NCBI RefSeq assembly: GCF_030272615.1
Contig: NC_081406.1
Span: forward strand, 261,877,386-261,941,385
DNA length: 64,000 nucleotides
Direction of reading: 5' to 3'
DNA from: Cryptomeria japonica
Taxonomy: Eukaryota > Streptophyta > Pinopsida > Cupressales > Cupressaceae
A program made the position numbers and the translations under genes. Shown here piece by piece: positions 56,312-64,000 of the stretch (within the stretch, counting starts at the first letter, position 1; every line of letters begins with the position of its first letter). The notes beneath the pieces are model-generated. The model worked only from the letters and a program-made list of their open reading frames with translations, was not told where the DNA came from and searched no databases.

Positions 56312-56516
56312 TTGTTGGGAATAGGCATTGTACACCTTGCATAACACATAGTATTTAATTATGTAAATTAAATAAACAATTAGTTGTGGTTAATTTAGGA
56401 GATATGTGTTATGCGCTGCATAACAAACCCCAAATTTTCACTTCTCGAGTTGGGGGCCCCCTTTTGTTTTGCCTTGGTTGTGTTGTTTCCCTCTTGTTTT
56501 TTGTCTTCTTTCCTTT
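56312..56516 (+). other. Sequence before the minisatellite, possible LTR start
   Basis: It starts TGTTGGGAATAGGCATTG and contains the repeated word GCATAACA (about 56338 and 56417). It may be an LTR start, but no partner is in the window. The frame 56386-56613 runs into the minisatellite and is not a convincing gene. Confidence 0.35.
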
Positions 56517-57670
56517 GTTTCCTATGAAGCCCAATCTCTGTAGTGTCTTGTGTTTCCTACGGAGCCTGATCTTCATAGTATCCTTTATTTCTTGTGGAGC
56601 TCAGTCTTTGTAGTGTCTTGTGTTTCCTACAGAGCCCAGTCTCCATAGCGCCCTTTGTTTCCTACAGAGCCTGGTCTTTGTAGTGTCTTGTGTTTCCTAC
56701 GGAGCCCGATCTTTGTAGTGTCTTGTGTTTCCTACAAAGCCCAATCTTCGTAGTGTCCTTTATTTCCTATAGAGCCCGGTCTCCATAGTATCTTGTGTTT
56801 CCTATAGAGCCTGGTCTCCATAGTGTCATTTGTTTCCTATGGAACCCAATCTCCATAGTGTCCTTTATTTCCTATGGAGCCCATTCTTCGTAGTGTCTTA
56901 TGTTTCCTACGGAGCTTTGGCTGTGTAGTGTCCTTTGTTTCCTACGGAGCCTGGTATCTGTAGTGTCTTGTGTTTCCTACAAAGCCCAGTATCTATAGTG
57001 TCCTTTGTTTCCTACGGAGCGTGGCCTGTGTAGTGCCTTGTGTTTCCTATGGAGCTCAGTCTTTGTAATGTCTTTCATTTCCTACGTTACCTGGTCTTCA
57101 TAATGTTCTTTGTTTCCTATGAAGCTCGCTCTTCGTAGTTTTGTTTGTTTCCTACATAGCCTGGTCTCCATAGTGTCGTGTCTTTCCTATGAAGCTTGAT
57201 TTTCATAGTGTCTTGTGTTTCCTACAGATCCCAGTCTCCATGGTGTCCTTTTTCCCTATGGAGCCCAGTCTTCGTAGTGTACTTTGTTTCCTATAGAGCC
57301 TAGTCTCTGTAGTGTCTTGTGTTTCCTATGAAGCCCGGTCTCTGTAGTGTCCTTTGTTTCCTACGGATATTGGTCTCCATAGTGTCTTATGTTTCCTATA
57401 AAGATCAGTCTCCATAGTTTCATTTGTTTCCTACGGAGCCCGGTTTCCATAGTGACGTGTTTCTTACAAAGCTCAGTCTTTGTAGTGTTCTTGTGTTTCC
57501 TATGGAGCTTGGTCTTCATAGTGTATTGTGTTTCGTACGGATCTTGAACTCTTTAGTGTCTTGTGTTTCCTATGGAGCCCAATGTCCATAGTGTCCTTTA
57601 TTTCTTGTGGAGCCCAACCTTCGTAGTGTTCTTTATTTCCTACTAAACCCAAGTTTCAAAGTGTTTTTTG
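56517..57670 (+). repeat. 35-bp minisatellite with a hairpin in each unit
   Basis: About 33 diverged units of 35 bp, consensus near GTTTCCTACGGAGCCC, then GGTCTTCGTAGTGTCTTGT. Each unit has an 8-base stem around a 6-base loop, for example CTATGGAG-CCCAAT-CTCCATAG. Some units change both arms together (CTATGGAG/CTCCATAG, TACAAAG/CTTTGTA). There are no spacers between units. Confidence 0.92.
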
Positions 57671-58247
57671 TCTCATATTTTGGGTCTTTTTTGTGTTTCA
57701 TGCATTCATCATTGTTTGTATCTTTGTTGTCATTGTTCATTTTCCCTTCCTATTTATTTGGTACCTATAGGCTTAAAGTCTCAAAAAATCCAAAAAAAAA
57801 TTGAAAAAGCTAAAAAATACAAAAAAATGGAAAAAGCTAAAAAATCCAAAAAAGTTGTTAAAGCTAAGAAATCCAAAAAAATAGGAAAATTTGACTCGAA
57901 GTCTGCAATCCCAAAATCTTGAACTTATGTTGTAGGAAAAGTAAAGAAATAAAAATTTTAGAAGGAGATGAGATCATAAAAGGGGAAGTTCGAGAAATTT
58001 CAATTTATTTTAAAAATTAATGAACTTTAATTTTTTTATATAATAATTTAGATCATTATTAATGGTATTGAAATAAAGGGGTCTAAATTATTTTGTTTTA
58101 TATTCACATTAGAGCAAAATTGTATTTTCTTTAAGATGTGGGTTTCTAAATAACTTGGCACATTAAAATAAATTTAAAGTATTAATTAATCGTTATTTTT
58201 GTGTGCAGGTTTGAATTAGAAAGTTGTGTCTCAAAGAGTCTTCTTAC
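57671..58247 (+). other. A-rich short repeats and unique AT-rich DNA
   Basis: At 57775-57890 words such as AAAAAGCTAAAAAATCC repeat, giving a Lys-rich frame (IEKAKKYKKMEKAKKSKK) that I take as a by-product of the repeats. Similar A-rich words occur in the 3' region of D, so this may be a relic of a Gypsy 3' region. It ends at the LTR of E. Confidence 0.5.
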
Positions 58248-59617
58248 TAATAATATGATGAAACTATAAAGATCTGGTCAACTAATGAGATAGGGGGGGG
58301 GTGTGAATCAGTAGATAGAAAATAAAGTAAACTTTCACCAAACAAACTTTCAACTCTGAATCAACTCATAAAGTATACCGGTTTAGACACTCAGACAAAT
58401 CTACAACTGCACTGTTAAACTTTACTGGTTGTCCTAATACTTAGTGACACAATGCAACGGATCTTGAAACTTAAATACCATTTGACAAAACCTTAAACCA
58501 CTTTACTAATACCACTAAAAACATGTTTTAGATTATTTTCGGTCATTCAAATGTATCTATGCAGATTTACCAGTCATTCAAATCAACCATATCAAAAACA
58601 CATCCACAAAATCATTCACCACTTGACACAATGATTTTTCACATGGAAACTCAAATGGGAAAAACCACGGTGGGGATGAATACCCACAAGTATTTTGAAC
58701 TCTTCTAAAGTTCTCCATGTTAGGAGCCAAGCCTTGTTAGAAGCTTATACAATAATGTCATGTTAGGAACAGATCCGGTTAAGGACCACCTGGTTAAGGG
58801 ATTGACTACAAATACCCTGTTAAAGGCAACCTCAATGGAGGACTTCAAATCTAAGCTAATGGATCACCTGGTTAGAGGATTTCAACAAGCCTGTTAAAGC
58901 TTACCCAGTTAAGGGATTTAACTGTTGTAATGGTTAGAGAACAACAGGTTCTTGACTGATCTGGAAATAGCACTTCTTTGCTTAATCAGATCCTTATCGC
59001 TCCTATCTGCCTTCACAACATTATGTAGACACACCTCTTGGTTCGATAACAATCACTCACACACTTAACCAAATTGCCAACACTTCATTGAAACAAATAA
59101 TTGGCCTTATAAGAAAATAAATTAGGTCGGTAACACAACACAAACCCTACAAATCTCTAAGAGATTACAAACATATCGGTTCATCTTGACCATCAGATTA
59201 CATGCAATCAACATTACATTCTTCTAGGCATCTTCAACTATTCCTAGATCATCGCACATTGAATCATGTAACTCATCACGTGTTTTTCACTTCATGTTAT
59301 GCATTTGATCATTCCCAAGATAAACAGTCATCTTCACACGCCAAAACCATTTTGAAACTCATCACATGCATCATGCTTACATGGCATCTTCATCATTGAT
59401 CATCATTCGGTCATAGAGCATCACAATCGATCTCCAAACTTCATCGGTTAGGGTTCTACATCTCAACTGGTTAGGGTTACCGGTTTATCTTCACTGCATC
59501 AACACTGGTTTCTTTACTGCATCATTACCAGTAGCAATACTTGCTTCATTACCGGTTGCTATTGACATCAATGACAACACTATGTTTCTCCAATGCAATC
59601 TTCATGCAATACCAACA
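58248..59617 (-). repeat. 3' LTR of Copia E
   Basis: On the minus strand it begins TGTTGGTATTGCATGAAG (59617). Its other end aligns with 3517 of the solo LTR and lies near 58248, where TA stands for the expected TG. It contains a 9-G run at about 58287-58295. CTTAC at 58243-58247 is the probable left target duplication. Confidence 0.85.
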
Positions 59618-59959
59618 TTCTCCCCCATTTCCATTGATGGCAATACAAATACAAATATCAATACCAATTGATTGTCATGATTGACAGTAAAGCACATACA
59701 CAGGGATAGGAATCTTGGTTTATATTTTCCAATCATATTTTGTCCTTCAACTATATCTTCATATCTTCCACTGGTAACTGGCTATCAATCATATACAATT
59801 CTCCTCCCCCTTTGACAACAATGCCAAAGTGAAGGTAAACCATTCTGGTTCTCATCCATGCTTTGTTGATCTGTAATTAGTTGCTCCCCCTATGGAGTAG
59901 CTCCATTATTCACCATTCCATTTTCAATAGGCTTCGGGATTGATGGATTCCCTATCTTC
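59618..59959 (-). other. Polypurine tract and 3' untranslated region of E
   Basis: The minus strand reads GGAAATGGGGGAGAA (59618-59632) next to the LTR. Further purine runs are seen on + as CTCCTCCCCCTTTGAC (about 59802) and CTCCCCCTA (about 59884). Confidence 0.8.
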
Positions 59960-60784
59960 TTAATTGACTTCATGTAGGGGTACAACCCCTAACTTACCTC
60001 TAAGGTAATCAAATGTAGCCTTAGGTAGAGGCTTAGTAAAAATATTTGCCAGTTGTTCTTTAGTGGAAACATGCTCCAGTGATACATCCTTGCTTTGAAC
60101 TTTCTCTCTCAGGAAATGATACTTCAGCTCTATATGCTTTGTCCTAGCATGCAACACCAGATTCTTTGAAATATTTATAGCACTTGTGTTATCACAGAAA
60201 ATTCTTACCGATTCTGATATCTTCATCTTGAAACCTTCCAATATGTGTTTCATCCAAATTGCTTGGGTACAATTCATGTAATCTGCAACATACTCAGCTT
60301 CTGTTGTTGATTGAGAGATACAACTTTGTTTCTTGCTACTCCAAGATACTAATTTGCCTCCAATAAAAAATGCTCCTCCGATTGTACTCTTCCTATCATC
60401 AATATTGCCTGCCCAATCTGCATTAGTATAGACCTTTAAGTCAAAGTTTCCTGCATATGGATACCATAATCCATAATCTATAGTGCCTTTCAAGTATCTA
60501 AAAATTCTTTTGGTTGCAACCATGTGTGACTCCTTCAGGCTTTTCTGAAATCTGGCAACCAATCCTACAACATGAGCAATGTCTGGTCTTTTCTGGACAA
60601 CATAATATAGCTTACCTATCATAGACTTGTATTCCTTTTCATCAACTGGTGCAGAATCATCTTCATTTGACAATTTACAGCCTATAACCATTGGTGTTCC
60701 AACTGGTTTACAGTCTCCCATTCCAAAAGTTTTCAAAACTTCTTTCACATACTTGGATTGTGTGATAAAAATACCTTCCTTCAT
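59960..60784 (-). pseudogene. Copia E RT C-terminal part and RNase H
   Basis: A 274-codon open minus-strand frame. RT C-terminal part: MKEGIFITQSKYVKEVLKTF, then YKSMIGKLYYVVQKRPDIAH. RNase H: RIFRYLKGTIDYGLWYPYAG, YTNADWAGNIDDRKS, SWSSKKQSCISQSTTEAEY, IFCDNTSAINISKNLVLHAR, KHIELKYHFLREKV, ANIFTKPLPKATFDYLRGKL. The catalytic D-E-D pattern (DADWAG position is NADWAG here, with Asp kept in DW) appears present. The frame opens after a shift at about 60785-60880 that separates it from the rest of RT. The downstream stop is the natural end of pol. Confidence 0.92.
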
Positions 60785-61735
60785 TGTTTGATTTGCAGAC
60801 CTATGAAATTTTTTATCTCACCTACCAGTGACATCTCAAACTCATTCCTCATTTCATTAGCAAAATCATGACACGTATCATCTTTTTCCTCCAAAAATGA
60901 TATCATCAACAAATATCCTACTTACTAGTATTTTATCTCCTTTAGTCTTGAGATATATATTACTATCTTGACTGGTTCTTTGAAAACCTATCTTTACCAA
61001 GTGAGAGTGCAATCTTTCATACCATGCTCTTGGTGCTTGTTTCAAACCATATAGTGCCTTATGTAGCTTGCACACCATATCCTTTTCTACAGTCAATGCA
61101 TAACCATTTGGTTGTTCCATGTAGACTTCTTCTTCCAATATTCCATTTAAAAATGTTGACTTAACATCCATCTGATATACTTTAAATCCTCTGTATGCTG
61201 CAAATGCAAGTAAAGTCCTTACTCCTTCCAATCTTGCTACTAGTGCAAATGTCTCACCATAGTCTTCACCTTCCTCTTGTGCATATCTTTTGCATACCAG
61301 TTTGGCTTTATTTCTGACCACTACTCCATCTTCATTTAGTTTGTTTATGAATACCCACTTTGTACCTATTACATTCTTGTTCTCTATTATGGATACCAAT
61401 GACCAAGTATTATTCTTCTCTATCTGGTCAATTTCTTCTTCCATTGCCTTGATCCAGTCTTCATCTAGAAAGGCTTATTTTGCAGTTCTAGGCTCAATGG
61501 TGGAGATCATACAAGAGTTTTCTCTTAGCCTTGTTCTAGTTAGCACACCTGCATTCTTGTCTCCAATAATGTGATCAGGGCTATGATTAAGTCTGACATA
61601 CCTCGGAATAACCTAATCTTGATTTGCGGGTTCTTCTTCTTCTTCACTTTCTTCATTTTTTGTTGGACCTTCCCATTCCGATTGAACTAGGGCTTATGTG
61701 TTCTGTTCTCCAACTTCTGGCTTCACTGGTTCTAA
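60785..61735 (-). pseudogene. Copia E reverse transcriptase, N-terminal and palm part
   Basis: The minus-strand frame 60878-61444 reads [78 protein letters not shown] and the active site IFVDDIIFGG. Above 61445 the linker continues with a stop (near 61478) and NPTK-like residues. The frame shifts just after the FVDD box. Apart from this the palm is complete. Confidence 0.92.
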
Positions 61736-61737
61736 TT

Positions 61738-62705
61738 CTAAAAATAGTGTGTTAGGTTCTTCTGCTTCCTTCTCCTTGCTAATTTCTTTTGATTTCTAAG
61801 GAAATTCATCAACTCGGACATTGACACTTTCAATGATCTTCTTAGTCCGGTTATTGTAGAACTTGTAAGCTTTTCTCTTGGTGGAGTAACCAAGAAATAT
61901 GCCTTCATCACTTTTGGCATTAAACTTTCCAATATAATCACTTCTTTTAATAAAATATTTGCTACCAAATATTTTGAAGTAACTGACATTAGGTGATCTA
62001 CCATACCAGTATGCATAGGGTGTTTTGTCTTTACCTCATTTGACCAGTATCCAGTTCATTGTGTAAACAGTTGTGCTGATAGCTTCTCTCCAAAATTTCT
62101 TAGCTACACCCCCTTGAATTAACATAGTCCTAGCAACTTCAACTACTGACCAGTTGTTCCTTTCTACAATACTATTTTGTTGTGGTATCCTTGGTGCAGA
62201 TAGTTGCCTCTTAATTCCATTGTCTTCACAGTAACTAGTGAATTCCTCTAAAGTAAATTCACCACCTTGATCATTCCTTAAACATTTCAGCTTGCTTCCA
62301 CTTTCATTTTCAACCAAGGCTCTGAATGCCTTTAATTTGTTGAATGTTTTTGTCTTGTCTTTCAAGAATGTGACCCACATCATCCTTGAGCAGTCATCAA
62401 TAAATATCATGAAGTATCAATCTTCTTGAATACTCCTAGTCCTCATTGGTCCACATAGGTCAGTATGAACCAAATCTAGCAAATGTTCAGCTGAGAAATA
62501 TTTTCTCTTGAAGGTTGAGGATGTCATTTTCCCTAACTGACATTCCTTGCACAAAGCATTCACCAGTCTGTCTAGTTGTGGCAAACCTCTTACTGATTTT
62601 GACTTGCTGACTCTTACAATGTTATCAAAATTTACATGACAAAACCTCTGATGCCAAAGCCAACTATCTTCTACTTTTGCAACAAACAACTATTGACTTT
62701 AGAGT
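61738..62705 (-). pseudogene. Copia E integrase
   Basis: Zinc finger: LWHQRFCHVNFDNIVRV and ALCKECQLGK (62417-62689). Catalytic core: Asp in LVHTDLCGPMRTRS, Asp in CLRNDQGGEFTLEEF and Glu in NSIVERNNWSVVEVARTML (62036-62410), so D-D-E is kept. MIFIDDCSRMMWVTFLKDKT lies between. A stop at about 62411 and one near 62035 interrupt the frame. Past 62016 the C-terminal part ([15 protein letters not shown]) is in another frame. Confidence 0.92.
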
Positions 62706-63060
62706 TTCAGTGAAATAAGTTACCTTTGGTTTGTTTGTCGGTTGCAATCGGTTCACCTTTGCTTCCAAAGATCTTGCAAATTCCATTCTTGAATTCTAAT
62801 CGGTAACCTTTGTCATTGAGCTGAGCAACACTCAAAAGATTGTGTTTCAGACCTTCAACCCAATAGAAATCATCTGCACTACTCTTACCATTCAGGGAGA
62901 TGGATCCTTTCCCTTTCACCATGTAGGGTGAGTTCTTCCCAAATCTCACAACACCTCCATCAATTTCTTTCAATGTAAGAAACTTACTTTGGTCACCGAT
63001 CATGTGGTGTGAACAACCACTGTGTATAATCTAGTCATCTGAACTATCTAAGTGAGAGAT
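62706..63060 (-). pseudogene. Copia E protease
   Basis: The minus-strand frame 62707-63003 starts MIGDQSKFLTLKEIDGGVVR and continues VKGKGSISLNGKSSADDFYW and LKHNLLSVAQLNDKGYRLEF. Just upstream (63005-63030) the active-site codons read H-S-G before CSHHM, where D-S-G is expected; Asp is replaced by His. A TAG lies three codons before. The protease should therefore be inactive. Confidence 0.85.
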
Positions 63061-64000
63061 CAATGCCTTATGATTTGATATCTCTTCTTTGATAGCAACA
63101 AAGACAATGTCCTCATTTGCATCACCCTTGGATTATTCATCTATAATGCCTCCATCCATTGCAATGAGACAATCTCTTTTTCCTTTTCCTTTATACTTCC
63201 TATATTTATCTCGTTTTTGCTCATTATCTCTATTAGGACAGTTAGAAGCAATATGTCTTATCCGGTTACATGCAAAACATTTCAAAGGTAGTTTACCTCT
63301 GGGTAACCGCTTGGCCAACAATTATTCAAGTTCCATTAGAATGTCATCATCATCTACCTCTCTGATGGATCTGGATTCATGACTCTAACTAACTTCTCTA
63401 CTTTACCTTACCGGTGGGGTTGAGACTGGCGCTTTAAATGCAGATTCTGACCTCTAAACACTTCCATCAAAACCATTTAATTCAAAAGCAGTCAATTTGC
63501 CAATGATAGAGTCAAGAGTTACCTTTGTCTTGTCAATAGATTTGAGTTCTTGAATAGTTGCAACTCTAATAACGTAGACCGGTGGAAGGGTTCTCAACAC
63601 CTTGCTAACCACAATGGCATCTTCCACTGTACCTCCATCACTTTTGATTTCTCCAACTATCTCCTTGATTATCTGACCATACTATTGAATGTTTTGACCT
63701 ACAGCCATTCTCATGTCATCAAATTTTCCTCTAAGACTCTCTTCCTTGGCTATCTTTACATGCTCATCACCGCCATAGATTTCTTCTAGTTTCTTCCAAA
63801 CTTCATATGCATTCTCCAATCCATGAACATCAACATACTCTGAATCAGACAAGGTACTGATGATGGCCTTCAATTCTTTATTGTTCTCTTGTTGCTCCTT
63901 CTTCTGATCATCTGTCAGAATTCCACTAGGCAAGTTATACTTAGTAATAACCTGATCCCAATACTGACTTCCTAAGCTCTTGATGTAAATATTCATCCTA
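63061..64000 (-). pseudogene. Copia E gag C-terminal part with zinc knuckle
   Basis: The knuckle at about 63230-63280 (minus strand) is intact: CFACNRIRHIASNC, followed by a basic tail (KRDKYRKYKGKGKRD). Upstream, 63682-63996 reads MNIYIKSLGSQYWDQVITKY, YEVWKKLEEIYGGDEHVKIA and EESLRGKFDDMRMAVGQNIQ, the UBN2-type gag fold. Stops separate the two pieces (about 63321 and 63680). The gag start is outside the window. Confidence 0.88.

Larger units (their letters stand above)
58248..64000 (-). mobile_element. Copia LTR retrotransposon E, 3' part
   Basis: On the minus strand, from gag at the right edge of the window through zinc knuckle, protease, integrase, RT and RNase H to a polypurine tract and the 3' LTR. 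The 5' LTR and gag start lie beyond 64000. It has longer open stretches than A, B or C, so it is younger than these, but it still has stops, frameshifts and a changed protease active site. Confidence 0.93.

Noticed and set aside
56517-57670. CRISPR-like array of 35-bp repeats
   Set aside because: Units are contiguous and diverged with no spacers, and the setting is plant transposon DNA.
57607-57922. Lys-rich frame next to the 35-bp minisatellite
   Set aside because: It is made by A-rich short repeats and differs in register between neighbouring frames.

Overview
The window is plant nuclear DNA made almost wholly of retrotransposons, many nested in one another. I found no host protein-coding gene, no rRNA or tRNA gene and no CRISPR array. 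Evidence for a plant: Copia elements primed by initiator tRNA-Met with long LTRs, a Ty3/Gypsy element of the Tat type with two RNase H domains, and a plant L1-type LINE with DUF4283, endonuclease, reverse transcriptase (RT) and RNase H. The AT-rich, deeply nested, decayed landscape suits a large-genome seed plant, possibly a gymnosperm, but the species cannot be fixed from the sequence.

Layout. (1) 1-30901: a minus-strand Copia element (A) preceded by a partial tandem copy of itself. A carries four solo LTRs (3517-4831, 6677-7134, 28101-28681, 30111-30868). A second minus-strand Copia (B, 7762-27048) sits inside it, bounded by a perfect CATAT target duplication. B was in turn hit by a LINE (10280-18019) and by a plus-strand Copia (C, 19121-26158). 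(2) 30907-35060: 5' half of an older minus-strand Copia (F), into which A inserted. (3) 35292-51382: a 16.1-kb plus-strand Tat-type Gypsy element (D). It has 1791-bp LTRs that differ at one position by eye, a perfect ATAAT target duplication, and one open 2428-codon gag-pol frame. It is the only element here that looks potentially functional. (4) 51388-58247: decayed DNA with remnants of a gag, a Copia RNase H and LTRs, plus a 35-bp minisatellite (56517-57670) whose units fold as hairpins. (5) 58248-64000: 3' part of another minus-strand Copia (E) that runs off the window.

How the parts relate. Target duplications order the events: F is oldest, then A, then B, then the LINE and C inside B; the solo LTRs date from within A's lifetime; D is the youngest. 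The most unusual items are the third reading frame of the LINE (16083-17827) downstream of the RNase H, the G-patch-like segment between protease and RT in D, and the hairpin-forming minisatellite. In-frame stops in the LINE are strongly biased to TAG, as expected if CAG/CTG sites were methylated and deaminated.
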